Origin: Biscogniauxia marginata
Taxonomy: Eukaryota > Ascomycota > Sordariomycetes > Xylariales > Xylariaceae
Length of the DNA: 64,000 nucleotides
Direction of reading: 5' to 3'
Assembly (NCBI GenBank): GCA_022695795.1
Contig: MU404078.1
Span: 392,197 to 456,196 of the forward strand
Shown: one piece after another, positions 11,516 to 25,618 of the stretch
Layout of the letters: each line of letters opens with the position of its first letter
Position numbering within the stretch: the stretch's first letter is position 1
Position numbers and translations under genes: made by a program
The notes under the pieces: generated by a model
What the model was told of the DNA's origin: nothing
The model's database searches: none
The model's input: the letters and a program-made list of their open reading frames with translations, nothing else

Positions 11516-14500
11516 AAAGGCCCACTAACAGTAACGATAGTTTTAAAGGATTGTTTTGAAGAAATTAAATATAAAGAGACGGGAGGATGCAGAAAAGCGA
11601 TTGGTGGAGTGGAGAGTCATCGGAACTATACAGAGGCGGCGCCCAACAGAGAAAGAAAAGAAACGAAAAGAAGGCAAGGAGACATGGCCACAGTCGCCAG
11701 CGTCTGCTGGAAAGCTGAAGTTCGAGAGTTAAAAGTTGGAGTTTATCGGAAGTAGGAGAAGTCGAGTTGGAATCTATCATGTTGTACATTACAAGCAAGA
11801 CTGTGCTGTGTTGTACGTTAGTTCCATTGGTAATTTTCTACTACCACGTCGCGCAACACGAAGAAAAAGAAAATCTAATACTTATCTGCTTTATATATCG
11901 GGTATTCGTTATACAAAAAAAACTTTTTGCTTGAAATATAAAGTCGTGTTATCCTTGATGGCTGTGTAGTAGTTGGCTCATATACATACTACAAGTTTGT
12001 TATAGTCATTGCTAACTAAGAATGGATTTTCTAGAGTAAAAGAGGTGCGAGATGTCTTATTACCACGCTTGATCTATCAGATGAGGCAGATGGTATATCT
12101 ATGTGGTAGGGGGCTCTCGGGGTAATGGACGGGTAAGGGCGGACAAGATTCATGTCCCATCTTGCTTCGATTGTGTGTGTCCTTCTCACACGACTAATGA
12201 CCTACTTACATAGCTATTTTACATAATTGATAAACGCTTATTATGCTACAGGGTGTTTATGCGGTAATATTAAATTGTATGGGTTCTATGAATGAAAGCG
12301 TCCTTATCATTCATTGTACCTGACTACTTAGATATATACCAAGACGCTTGACAAGTCGAAAGCTATTACGATTGCGGTGTAGGGAATATTCACGATAGCT
12401 ACGATACTTTAGCGGCACTAGTACTTGCCTATAATCTTTTAGATATACGTCGCTTGCCCACTGCGCAATTCCCTAAAGATGAAGGGAGTAGATGGCCGGT
12501 GGGACTTAGTCTTACCGCTAGAGTTGCCGTCATCTGCTGGTATCTTGATTATCTATATACCTTCATAAGTACCCTTCTTCAGGTCACATGCCTTGAAGGC
12601 TGCTAAGGGTAAAGAGTGAGGAACTGAGGGACAAAGTGGTAGAACAGGGGCTCGCGCAGTGTATGACGGGTCTTATGTAGGGAATGTTTCGGTCTGTAAG
12701 GACCAGTTTGGGGACTACGTGATATAACTAAGAAAATCCGCCTTATATAACATTGCGAGTTGAATCAGCTATAGTCGAAATACCGAGGAGTTGAGGGCAC
12801 TGCGGTGGTCGGTATGACTATACAAGTACTTTCATGTTGCTACAGAGACTATGGCTTGTCTGAATATGTAAACGCGTTGACTGCATGAACTTGGACAGTT
12901 CCTTTTCGGATATAGAAAACCAGCTTCAGCTCATTGCTGTAAAGATCAGGTGTGGTACCTAGACCTGAAGTATGTAAACATCAAGGGCCATCGCATTTCT
13001 GTCTAACCGTACAGGGTATTAAAAATACTGCAACTTCTCTTTACTTCGTTGTGTATATATATCCTCGCAGCGGAGAACGGGTTCCTGAATTGGCTTCCTT
13101 TCAGCTACGCTGCTCTAGTGTAGTTACTATACTAGAGAGGTATAAAACCTTTCGTATCTACTACGGGCCGACCGCAGCACAGGCGGACTCACGTCATTGA
13201 CGCACGCTAAGTTCGTCTACGAGGTCTAACGTCAACGACGATCCCGTCTTCGAGCGCATCTTCGAGCCTTTGACACGCATTCGGCCGAAAGCCTTCTCTT
13301 CGGATCCGGCGGCTGGGCGAGATAAAGGGACCAAAAAAAAAAAAGAAAAAGAAAAAGAAAAGAAAAGAAAAAGCACGCGTGGGGAAGATTCCGATCCGAT
13401 CCTATCTCTTCGAAGGCTCCTCCGCCGGCCGGCCAGCTCCGGGAGCTAGCCAAGCGACCATTTTGCCTAACCAACCCCCAGCCAGCCAACCACACGTCAA
13501 ACGCCGACAGTCTCCTCAGCCTTACCACCTTTTTATCAGGTCACAGTGCATAATCAGGTTTGGTAGCTGTTATAATGCTCGGTGCTACGTCACACTCAAC
13601 AAAGCCCGTTTCCCTTCGGCGGGATTCAGCGGGTCAACCCCTCGTAGTACACCCATCAGTGAGAGATGGAGGATTGTGTGCCCTTTGCCGAAATCCGGAT
13701 GAGATGCTGTGATGCTTTGCTGTTACTCTTTACTATCAGATCAGCCTGCTCAACCGAGCTGGCTAGGTTGTTAGATGAGGTTGCTAATCTAGGGGACCTT
13801 GACTGTCCCCCCCTAATGACGAAATCGAGAGGCCCTAGCCTGCATACCTAGTATACATCCCATATCGACGATCTCCTAAATCGGTGAGAGATTTGGTTCC
13901 ATAGGCTACCCAAATAGGCAGGACAGGCCAACACGAATCGGATCAAAATGTCTTGATCTTACAACATTTTGCCACGAGGGAAAGGAGCATTGTCAGACAA
14001 TACCCCACAATGATATCGTCCCCTCCCCCTTTTCCCTCATTTTCAAGTTAGTGGGTTCGACGACTCCAGGTTTATGGGGAGAGTCAGGCTGGCAGTTTAT
14101 ACCGTCCTCGCGGGCGTTCCTCTGGGGTGGGTGTGGGAAACCCAAAGTGGCGAGATCTTATAGTCGGGAGCGTAGCTTGGCTGCCTGACCTGCTGCATGG
14201 GAAAATTTTTTAGGAATGGCTGACAGGAGGGCTGACTGGATTTCCTTTTTAATAAAGCGAGATCTGACAGCGTAGCATTGACGACTTGGCCACGTTGGTC
14301 TCTGCTAGATTACGGCTGACGGAAACTTGATTGGACGGCGAGAGTCAGTCAACTTCTGTTTTGGGGGGTTAGCATTATCTCTAGTTTGAAGGCTTTGCTT
14401 TTACTTCTTTCTCAGCTTGCTAGCTTGACAGTGTCGGTCTCATCACATTTCAGCGAGATCTTGAAGCATCTGCCGGCTTCAAATCGGCCACGTCCTCAAG

Positions 14501-15804
14501 GGCTGGATCCCATATATATATATATATAATATGTATCAAGCTAGCGAGTGCTACTTTGACGGGTAACGGCAACTTTGCTCTGGTGTCATCGTTGGAAGAT
14601 AAGGTTGTTTCCGATATTATTATTAGATCATGACTGTGGGCAAGGCCACCGCCAAGACAGGAGTAGGCCAGCCTAGATTGGCCGGTTCATCATTTGCCCG
14701 CCGAGGACACTACAATGGCTATGATGGTGATGTATTTGGCATCATCAGCATCGGTAGTGTCCTTTACATTTGTCTTTCTCCTCAGCATTGAAAGAATAGG
14801 AACTTCTGCTGCTTATGATGAAGGAGAACCAAGATAGACAGACATACGTGCGTAGCTCGTCATCCAGACATACAGAATTAGCCCCAGGTTTTCGTTATGA
14901 GGCGCCTGTGTCAGCAGCGGCTCTGTGCACTGTGCATTATCGCGCAAACTCAAAGCGGGTCTTCGGCGTCGCCATCGAAAATAAACTGAGAGAAGGGTTT
15001 TGCTTGAAGGCACCGAGGCCTGCCAAGTCCCAGGCGCCTCTAAGACAACCTTCTGGAACCCCCTAGGTCGCTTTGAGCCAGGGGGGAACTGGCATGAAAT
15101 CATAGCTAGAAGCGTCCGTTCTGATACTGCCCGCCTCCGACTCTTCCCCCGGTCGGGCGCGACGCTACCTGGCCTCTACCCAGTCACACCACTCCACCCT
15201 CTCACCACTGTCACGATACAAGACGTCCTCGCCTATGCTGGCAGAAGTGGACCGTACCCACAATGGACAAGTGATTTTCCTATGTCGTTGTCTAGAGGTG
15301 GCCCTAGCCGAGTCCTCTTTGATGGAGAGATACATAAAGATGGTCGTTTAAAGGCCTGCCGGGCGCCCGTGCCTAGGCTCTGGCAAGGGTCAAAAGACTT
15401 ACCCAGGACGCAATCTCGTCAACTTGCAAAGACTATAAACGCCGGTCCATCGGACTTAGTAAACACACACACACCCACCCACCAAGCTCACGAACCTCGT
15501 GCTCGGTCGTACTACTTGAACCGAGCCTACCGTTTTCACCAACATCACTGTCACGAACTGCTGCCACTAGTACCCAGCAAGCCTCTCAACGCCCTGATTC
15601 GGCCTTGCTTCTGTAGCTCGTGGGTCATTACTAATTTGGAAACTCTCCCCCTTGCTTGATAAAAACCGATACCCTACCAACACAACACAAAAAAGCGGTC
15701 GCACACCCCATCCCCTTGGGCAGCGTCTGCAACCGAACTTCGCCCGAAAAAAGAAAGAGACCAGAAATAAAAGAGTAGGGCTTGTTGATCGCTAATCGGT
15801 CAAA
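11516..15804. other. 4.3 kb intergenic region, no gene recognised
   Basis: No convincing coding sequence. It contains an A-rich (AAAAG)n tract at about 13333-13376 and a (TA)n run at about 14512-14528. A 219-codon open frame at 15000-15659 ends just upstream of the F-box start but has no domain, a composition unlike the neighbouring genes, and probably lies in promoter or 5' leader sequence. Confidence 0.5.
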
Positions 15805-16818
15805 ATGGTTGAAGTCCTCCGATCTCCTTCACTGGGGCAGAACATGCCAAGTTCCCCCGACATGATGGAGATGACGGGCAGATTTATGAACACGAGCATA
15901 GGCTCGATTCAGGAGGAAGAGACGGGATACGCTGCCACAAAAGAAGGCAGCTTCAAGAATGGGAATGGGAACGGGAACGGGAACGGGAACGGGAATGGGA
16001 ATGGTACCTCCCTTACACCCCGACGTGCCTTCACCTCGACCGACTACCAGCTGCCGGCGTCTTCTGCCTCGCTTGCGCTGCAGGCGCAGCGACGTCTGTT
16101 CACGCCTTCCGCGAGCACTCCGCGCGAGTCTCCAGAGGTAGTAGTAGTAGACTCGTACTTCCAAATCCCACGCCAGATTGCCGTAGCCTCGAGTCCCGTA
16201 TCACCTAGACATCCTTCCCCAATGTCCCCGTACCCTTCGGGAAAAAGCCACGCCCTATCCCTACGCCCGCCTATGATCTCGCCACAAAGGTCCTACTCGC
16301 TCATGGACGTCGAGCCGGTCCCGTTCACCCACCAGCCCGGCTCGGTCCTGACGCTTCCCCAGCTCCCCCCGGAGCTGCACTACGCCATCTTCGACTACCT
16401 GGACCCCATCGACGGCACGTGCCTCGCGCTGACGAGCAAGCACTTCTACGCCATCTACCGGCAGATGTACGGGACGGTGTCGCTGGCGGCGCGGCGCGAG
16501 GGCCCCAACGACATGGAGTGGGTGTGGCGGAACGCCGGGCCGTTCATGCCCACGAGCGGGGCCGGCAAGCAGAACTCGCTCGCGATGCTGTCGCCGCGGG
16601 GCCAGGTGTACTGCCGGCGGTGCCGCACGCAGCGCTGCGAGCTGCACAAGCACATCCGCGAGTGGATGGGCGACGGCCGCGAGTACTGCGAGGTGACGCA
16701 GAAGTTCGGCCGCGCTGCGCCCCCGGGAGCTAAGGGCTTCTGCTACCGCAGCTCGCCGCGGCACCCGCACCGCTGCGGGAGGCACACGCGCCAGCAGCGC
16801 GCCGTCCGGCTCGTCTAG
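15805..16818 (+). CDS. F-box domain protein with Gly-Asn repeat and Cys-rich C-terminus
   Basis: Single-exon gene of 337 residues with a good start context (CAAAATGG). Residues 52-67 are an alternating Asn-Gly repeat encoded by a hexanucleotide microsatellite. A Ser/Pro-rich disordered region follows. The F-box lies at about 186-223 (LPPELHYAIFDYLDPIDGTC and on), and the C-terminal 70 residues carry seven cysteines (CRRCRTQRCE, YCEVTQKFG, FCYRSSPRHPHRCG). F-box proteins link targets to the SCF ubiquitin ligase through Skp1; this layout, an F-box followed by a small Cys-rich module, is common in Pezizomycotina, but the substrate is unknown. The second half is very GC-rich, creating long spurious frames on the opposite strand. 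Confidence 0.8.
   Translation: MVEVLRSPSLGQNMPSSPDMMEMTGRFMNTSIGSIQEEETGYAATKEGSFKNGNGNGNGNGNGNGNGTSLTPRRAFTSTDYQLPASSASLALQAQRRLFTPSASTPRESPEVVVVDSYFQIPRQIAVASSPVSPRHPSPMSPYPSGKSHALSLRPPMISPQRSYSLMDVEPVPFTHQPGSVLTLPQLPPELHYAIFDYLDPIDGTCLALTSKHFYAIYRQMYGTVSLAARREGPNDMEWVWRNAGPFMPTSGAGKQNSLAMLSPRGQVYCRRCRTQRCELHKHIREWMGDGREYCEVTQKFGRAAPPGAKGFCYRSSPRHPHRCGRHTRQQRAVRLV
15957..16003 (+). repeat. GGGAAY hexanucleotide microsatellite inside a coding region
   Basis: About eight tandem copies of GGGAAT/GGGAAC encode the (Gly-Asn)n run of the F-box protein. Being a multiple of three, gain or loss of units keeps the frame. Confidence 0.85.
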
Positions 16819-18790
16819 GATACCGGCTGGGCCGCCATCAAGGAGCGTGCCAGGGGGAAGTTTTCGGCGCCCGAGATAAAAAAAGATAGAAGAAATAAAC
16901 AAGATGATACCCCCCCTCCCCTTAAACCCAGTCTTGTTTCTATGGAAGAGAAGTGGTTTTCGGGGTTTTTGTTTTTTATTTTTATTTTTCCAAATCCCTT
17001 CCTCGCCGCCGGGCTAGTTTTTTGTTATTGGACTAACCGCGACTAAGGAAAAAGGGAAATTGGGTTTTGTTTTTGATGGTTTCGGCGGGGGGAGGAAAAG
17101 TGTGAGACCCTCAAGGTTGACCGGTGAGGGAATTTATTGTTCATGTGGTGTCGTCTCGAAGACCGGGAAAGGCTTGTTACAAAAGCCTTTGAGAGGCAAC
17201 CCTCTTCGGAGTTTACTACACACACACACAAACTCTCTCTCTCTCACCTATGGAACGTCACCTATAATGAGCATGGATTGGCGAAACACCTAAGCTTGTG
17301 TGTAGGTATATTTGATCAACTCTCATGGTGTGCTACAGTGGTTGTTTATACCTCATGACGTGGATTTGTCTGTATATGAAGCTAGCCACCTAGGCATATA
17401 AACATATATGTTGGGGGAAACACTTGAGCTTACTTCGCGAGACGGGAATCTCGCTAAAGCTTCTTCTTAAAAGGCATATTATTAGATGGATACCTTATGC
17501 TTTTCAATGGCTACATAATGAATTTTAAAGAAATAAGAATCTCCAATTTCACCCATCGCTAGTCTTAGGTACTTGTGAACTCGTTTATTGAATATGCTAC
17601 TAGTAGGTAGTTATAAGTAACGAGGAATGCGGCGGTTTAAGTGCCGGAGTCGGATGCATACCGACATTCCATGGTACATGTGAAATAAATACGCCACCTA
17701 GGTACATATAAGTTATAGAAAATGATGGATGGCTGATGACCTCAATGAATCGAGTGAGCCGGCGGGAGTGTCATAACAGGTTGGTTATATGCATACAAGA
17801 TGTTGGAACACCTACTGGAAGACGGGAGTACGAGGTAGGTACTATGGTACATTATATAAGCAGGATAATATAGGTATTGATAACCGGTAATAAGCCACAC
17901 TTTGTGTGAATACAATGTGGATAATGACGCCACTGTACAACTCACCAACGCCCATTTACGGAAACCTCCCCTCCCGCCCTCGCCCTCTTATAAGTAAAAG
18001 AGTACCTAGGTATGTACATAGGTACGTGTATGTATTGAGGGAGGCCCATTGCCAGATTTCGGCATGAGGTCTTTAGGGAGGATGGTGTTTTTGGAAATTT
18101 GATCATCACGGATAAAGACTTGGCATGAGGAAATATGTAATATTTTTTCTCTCTCTTCTTCCCCAACCATTTTGTTCCCCCTTTCCTCAAGTTGCATGAT
18201 AGATCAAATGTGTCCAGTTCTTTTATACCGTTTTAGGAGATCCGCTAAAAGAACTAGTGTAAACTAAGGGGCTTTCCCCGGATCGTTAATTAAATATTTC
18301 TTTTTTCTTTAATTCCTTCTTCCCTCCTCAATTCAATCTCTCTTAAGTCACGATAGACTAATAGATTTTATTCACATCCGAGCCCACCCAAGGCCGGTGT
18401 CGTTATCCAGCCGTAAGCAGCACTGCCAAATTGTATCGAGTCTGTTTGCTTGCAGGCACAAGGGATTATTGCTGCGTTGGTTTCGATCTGGGTAGCTATT
18501 GGTTTGGACAGCTCCCGAGCCAAACGTCATTGACCGTCAACATTCGCAGTCCAAAGCCTCTCCCTCTACCGCCGAAAGGTCCCCAATGCACCTTTCCGTC
18601 ACATTCGTGGCCGAAAATCAGGGAAATAATCCTTAAGACCTCGGTCTCCGTTTGTTGCCTGCTAGCGTTATTCCTGCCATTCCTGCCATTCCTGCCATCG
18701 CGCAACCAGAAGTGACAGCTCAGCAAGACAACCACCCTCTACCCTACCTGATATCCGTATCCCCCTAGAAGCAACACTCTTCCCGACAGA
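16819..18790. other. 2 kb intergenic region, no gene recognised
   Basis: The stretch holds poly-T/poly-A tracts just after the F-box stop (probable 3' UTR), CA and CT dinucleotide runs near 17219-17250, and TACCTAGGTA-type motifs near 17390, 17697 and 18003. A three-copy 9 bp repeat (TTCCTGCCA) lies at 18671-18697, about 100 bp upstream of the next start. Confidence 0.5.
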
Positions 18791-20350
<1,560 letters not shown>

Positions 20351-21793
20351 CTGCTAAGACCGCTGACACGTCTTAATATCCACGGTGAAGGGGGTCAACA
20401 TGCCATTAATAAAAGTCGATCTAGGGACTTGGAAGATGAGGGTGCCGAGTATTCGGGTTACGATGACTGACGTTCGGCTGGACAGGCATACATAAAAGAG
20501 AAAGTCTTACTAGGAATGGCGTTTCACGGTCTTTGGCTGTCTCCCTCCTTTCTGTACCCTGATGAAGTTGAGCTGCGCCTCGCTTCCATCGAAGCAAGCT
20601 TATTATGTATGATCGAGCTTTACGTTTCTGTGAGGCTGAAGAGTGTATGTAGGAGCAGTGCGAACATAGGGGGTGGAATCCCTTCTCATCTTGTAAACAC
20701 AGAAAAGATCGGGACTGGCAGGCGTTAACCAGAAAAAGGAAACTTTTGCTACTGCGTCTTTCCGGGAGTTTCATAGTCTTGTTGCATTATTACTTTTGAT
20801 AGAGCTGATGACGATCCTGATCATGTTGTCATGACGCAACTCCTGTAGTAACTTAGATCAACACAGTCCTTACGAGAGAACAAGAAATAACTTTCACGAA
20901 AGTCGATATTGGACTGCTGAATAAAGGGGTCTTCAAATCTCAGTTGAATTATTTCCCTAGGGGAGATGGTGGTTGTTTAAACGGGGTTTTTTCTTTCTTT
21001 CGTTCTTGTGGTAATAACTAAAGATGGATGGCGTCGTGCCTTGCTCACATGTCCCCTTAATCCTCCAAGTTAGGTAAATAACTGTTTCCGCCTTGTTTCT
21101 TGACTGGCACATATTCTCCTCGGTCCAACACCCCTGAAAAAAGCCTCGTGGGGGGAAAGAAGTATATGTATAGATCAGGGGTAGGTTAGGATATGTCAAT
21201 TTAGGTAGTGGCATACATACCAAGCTGCTGCCGAGAAATGGTGGTTTAAAAAAAAAAGAATGAATTAATCACGTACAATATAACAATCCCCTTTTACACC
21301 TCTTCATCTCTTAATATATATAATTTACAGTGGGGGTAGGCAGAATTAGATAATACACACAAGTCTACTCGCCGTCCTTTTCCCCTTATTTTCTTTTTAT
21401 AGTTACTTTAAATATACAGGAGATTAAATACTTGTCTTCGGTTTAATTTACGTAATATAAATAAATAAATAAAGAGATAAAGCCTTTTCTCTTCCCGGTT
21501 TTTATATTTTATTTATATAAAACTTACTTAATTCAATATATTGAAAATATAATCAATACTTTGTTACGTGGATAAAAAACGTATTTAAAAAACACTAAAC
21601 TTTTAATTTTATTGACGGATCGCAGGGCAAGGGTACTGTAGGGTCCTTATAGTGACTGCCAACAGCAGAGCTAATTGAGAAGCTAACTAGAGCTGATGGG
21701 ACTCTTTAGTCTAGTGGGCTACGGAGCTGTCATCCGTATCCTTTTAGAGAAATATTAAGCCCTCCCAACCTAGGCCCTTTCATTCCTTTCATC
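20351..21793. other. Convergent intergenic region between PCT1 and LYS1
   Basis: No gene seen. The segment 21240-21600 is noticeably AT-rich with TAAATAAATAAA runs and resembles a minor, shorter version of the isochore that begins at 23.3 kb. Confidence 0.5.
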
Positions 21794-23102
21794 TTAAGAC
21801 ACCTCGGCCACCTTTTCCTTGAAGATCTTCTCCGCCCTCGTCCACACATCTTCGGTATCCCGCTTGTCCAAGGTAAGCAGGCTCGGCAGTAACAAGCTCG
21901 AGTACTCGTCGCTAGACTCGCGAGCAATCAGCGTCGGGAGGTGGTCAATAGCGATAATTCGCACTTCAGGGCCTTGCTCCAGCGGTTTGGACGTAGGTAG
22001 CGTAGGGTTCCCAAAGTCGCTCCAGGTCGAGTACACAGGTACTGGATTCGAAGGCGAGTTTGGGTCGCATGAGACATCACTTATGACCCGGAGACGTCGC
22101 CCAGGAACGTTGAGGGAGTCGAAAGTTAAGAAAGGGGGAGTGGGCGTGGCGCCGAGGTAAACACAGTTGATAAATATATCAGACTCTATAAACGGGTTAG
22201 AAAAGGTGGAGGATAATAATAGCAAGAGTATATTACCTGCTATCTCAGGAAATGGCCCGCCCTTCTTGGTTTCCGCGAGGTCCCACAGCAGCAGATTCTC
22301 CTGACCGATCTGGCGGCAGAGGTCCGTGGCGCCCTTTCCGCAGCGACCCAGAGCTCCGATAATAATGATCTTGGGGGGCTGGCCACCGTTGGCCTTGATG
22401 GCGGGCTCGAGGGCCGACTTGACATAGTCGACCAAGGCGGAAGTGTCGTCGAAGCTGGGTACGGGGCCCTGGGGAGTGTCTGGGTGCAGGACTTGGTGAG
22501 CCCAGCTGAAGAGGGCAAGGGCGGCACCGGCGTAGCCTGCCGAGTAACCAAAAGACGCGACTCTTCGATTGTTCTCGTCCGTTAGGACCTCGAGGTCGTA
22601 GAGAGTGCCGCCACCTTCCTTGAAGCGTCGAAGCCATATCTCGTGGCCAGTTTGCTTCTGTGACGAGTATTAGTGATTGGGTAGCGAGAGTAAGGGTAAT
22701 CGAGAGGGGTTGCTTACCTTGAAGACATGTAGGAATGTGACGTGGGTGTGAGATAGAGGGGCATCAACGTCGGGGAGCTCTTTGAGACCGAGGATGATAT
22801 TGTCAGTGGGGGCGTCCCTCCACGAACCCGTGGGGACGAGCTCGGCGCCGGCAGCCTCGAACTCTTCGTCTTTGTAGATACGCTCGGGACATCGCTCGAC
22901 ACGGACGATATAGTCAGCGTCGAGGAGGGCCTTGGCCGTCTTGGGCGACACTGGTCCCAATTCGTTGTCAGCTCTCGAGCAAAGGGGGCGTCGTGGTGGT
23001 AGTGGTGGGGAGGGAAGGGGGTGGAGGGGGAGGGGTTCACTCACACGGCGAACGACGCTCGAAGGGCTTCGTCTCAGCCCTTAGATGGATGACGGTAGGC
23101 AT
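21794..23102 (-). CDS. LYS1: Saccharopine dehydrogenase (NAD+, L-lysine-forming)
   Basis: Four exons on the minus strand: 23102-23045, 22971-22718, 22657-22237 and 22185-21794. The product is 374 residues; yeast Lys1 has 373. It catalyses the last step of the fungal alpha-aminoadipate lysine pathway. Visible features are the start MPTVIHLRAETKPFERRS, the substrate-side segment LSHTHVTFLHVFKKQTG, the Rossmann motif IIIIGALGRCGKGA, the segment ETKKGGPFPEI, DIFINCVYL, the SDVSCDPNSPSNPVP block and IDHLPTLIARESS. The exon 1/2 joint is ambiguous: GTGAGT donor at 23044 with acceptor ending 22972 (used here), or GTGTGA at 23046 with acceptor ending 22974. Both keep frame and differ by one residue (Ser versus Ala). 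Intron 3 is 51 bp and lacks stops. The start codon lies only about 230 bp from the edge of the AT-rich isochore. Confidence 0.93.
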
Positions 23103-23514
23103 GCTAAATGTGGTTTTTTTTTCGTCGGATCAACCTGCAGGTGCAAACGAGAGAAAGGAGGGAGTTTAGAGGCACAATGGCTTTAATAGGGTTGATCGCA
23201 CGATGCAAAGACCTGGCATCCGAAGTCGGTTGTAAGAGTCACACAGGAAAAAAGCAGATGCTTGGTATCGATAGGTACATCTTCGGGTCTACCAGGGAGC
23301 TCGGTAGAGTTAACTAGGTAGGTATGTTATAACTAGGTTCGGAAATATCCAGCTAATTATTAGTTAATTATTAAGCTTAGTTAATTTAATTAATTAAATT
23401 AATAATATATAAATTAATTAATATTTAAAAAGTTTAATTATTTTAAAAAATATATAAAACTTTTAATTTTTTTTAAATATTTATTTTATAAAAATTTTAA
23501 TTTTAATAATAATA
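23103..23514. other. LYS1 promoter and edge of the AT-rich isochore
   Basis: Composition switches from ordinary to strongly AT-rich at about 23330. No coding sequence is visible; the first 230 bases must hold the LYS1 promoter. Confidence 0.6.
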
Positions 23515-23956
23515 ATAACATATTATATAAACGAGTAAATAAAACAAGCTCGCGAATAAAATGGTTTTTTATATAAAATCGACTTTTTCGAAAATTTATA
23601 ACTTTACTTATAAAAATCGGAAAAATCTCGGACCTTTTTTCTAGTTATATAACTATATAATTTAATTAAAATAAAATTCAGAAAAATTAATATTAAAAAA
23701 CATAAAAAAACACGAAAAAACTAAAATTATAATAAAACGTATAAACCTTTTTACGTATTTCTTTATATATTTTACTTTTTATTTTTTTTTAAATTTTATT
23801 TTATTTTAATTATATAATTATATAACTATAAAAAAAAGTCCGAGTTTTTTCCGATTTTTATAAGTAAAGTTATAAATTTTCGAAAAAGTCAATTTTATAT
23901 GGGAAACCATTTCGTTCGCGAGCTTGTTTTGTTTACTCGCTTATGTGATACGTTAT
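23515..23956. mobile_element. Foldback (long terminal inverted repeat) element, 442 bp
   Basis: The left arm (23515 to about 23679) and the right arm (about 23797 to 23956) are inverted copies of each other, over about 160 bp, separated by roughly 120 bp. The pairing includes the core AACAAGCTCGCG (left 23554-23565 region; right 23910-23930 region) and a 40-base stretch around TTATAACTTTACTTATAAAA that is identical. Mismatches are almost all C/T or G/A, as expected if RIP hit the arms. There is no coding capacity. It may be a non-autonomous MITE or a foldback element; the family is unknown to me and no clear target duplication could be read in the AT-rich surroundings. Confidence 0.75.
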
Positions 23957-24570
23957 ATATTATAATAAACTTTTTATCGAGGTTTTTATATTTTTATATT
24001 ACTAGTCGCGACTTTTTATATAAAGTTAAAGTGTTTTTATTTTTAATTTCACGAATTATTTATAATTTAAAAATAATAACTTTTTAATAAGTTACTTTAT
24101 TATATATTTTAAGTTATAAAATGCCGTTTACGAATAATATGTTTATTTTAATTAAGTTAAACGCTTTATATAGGTTTTTAAAGTTATTATTTTCTTGTTT
24201 ATTTATAGTTTTAATATTAATATATAAAAAATCGGTTTATATGATATTTAGTTCCTTTTTAAGAATAACTTTGTATTTTACGAGATTAAATTATAATTTT
24301 AAAAGTTTAATTTTAAACTTTAATATTAATGTTTTAAGTTAAATATACGGTTTAATATATAAGTTTTAAAATGTAAAAGTTCTTTTTAAAGCTTTTAAGT
24401 TTATAGTTATATTTTTATTAGTAATTATAATAATTTTATATAATTCTTTTTAAAGCTTTTTTCCCGAAAAATTAATATTTTAATATTTAATAATAGTAAT
24501 ATAAAGAGTACTTTTTAAGTGTTTAAGTTATTCCAAGTATTTAAAGTATTTTAATTTAATTTTAATTATC

Positions 24571-24668
24571 ACTTTTTAAATAGTTTATACTTTTTAAATA
24601 GTTTATACTTTTTAAATAGTTTATACTTTTTAAATAGTTTATACTTTTTAAATAGTTTATACTTTTTA
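24571..24668. repeat. Tandem repeat, 18 bp unit, five copies plus a partial
   Basis: The unit ACTTTTTAAATAGTTTAT is repeated exactly five times from 24571 to 24660, followed by a partial copy. Perfect identity inside a RIP-mutated block suggests expansion after RIP. Confidence 0.95.
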
Positions 24669-24863
24669 GGTTTATAATAATATTAATAACGAATTTACGT
24701 TAATTTTCGGGTAAGCCTCAAATATAAATATTAAATTATTTAAATTTATTATATTATTTATCGTTTTAATTATTATTTATAAGTAAAATGTTTTTAACTT
24801 TTAAATTTTTTAAGATAATTTTATATATTTAACAAATTAAATTATAATATTTCTTGATTTTTA

Positions 24864-25334
24864 TAACGAACCTCCTTATGTGTTCCTAGTTAATTGACTT
24901 TACAAGGGAGTACGTATTAGGTTTTCTTAATTTAAAGGTAATAATGGATTGAGATTAGTTTAAGTGATTTATAATGTTTTATTCGTTAAAGAGGTTTTAA
25001 GGTACTTTTATTATAGTATTAAAGAGTGATTGTAGTTTTAGATTAATAGCTAGAGAATGAAAAATTAGATATATAAGGAATTTCATTCTTTTTATATTTA
25101 TTCTCTTTAGTATATATTCTTTTCGTTTAATATGTTAAATACCTTTAAATTTAAATGAATTTTAAGATTAACTTAAATTTATTATGTTAAGTTTATTTTA
25201 GTTAATAAATTGATATAAATTTAATATTATGTGATGTTATATAAAATATATATTGTTTTTATAATTTTATATAATTTTATATTTTGTTTTAATATCCTTA
25301 TTAAGGCTCTTTTTAATAGAGTTAATTTATAATA
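24864..25334 (-). repeat. 3' LTR (left copy) of the Ty3/gypsy element
   Basis: 471 bp direct repeat aligning end to end with the right copy. The ends are mutated from TG...CA to TA...TA. Differences from the right copy are overwhelmingly C/T and G/A. Confidence 0.9.
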
Positions 25335-25618
25335 TTAATTTTTTATTTTTTTTTAGATTTTTATCTTAAAGATTTCGAGTAAGTTTTTCCTTTTTTATTT
25401 TTTATAATGTTTAGTGTTTTGAAGCTACTTACGAAACTTCGTAAAAGTAAGCAGGAATTTTATGATTTTTTCGTTATATATATTTGGTTTTTTAACTTTA
25501 AGGTATTTCCTTGTTTTAATTGTTTTAAGATTAACTTATTTTATTTTATAGTTTTTAAATTTAAAATTTATTTTATATAACTAAAGTTCGTTATTATTAT
25601 GACGATTCGGGTATTAAG

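Noticed and set aside
15000..15659. 219-codon open frame upstream of the F-box gene
   Set aside because: No domain, uneven composition, position fits a promoter or leader; nothing supports translation.
16261..16902. 213-codon minus-strand frame opposite the F-box gene
   Set aside because: Shadow of a GC-rich exon; the plus strand has a real F-box and Cys pattern.
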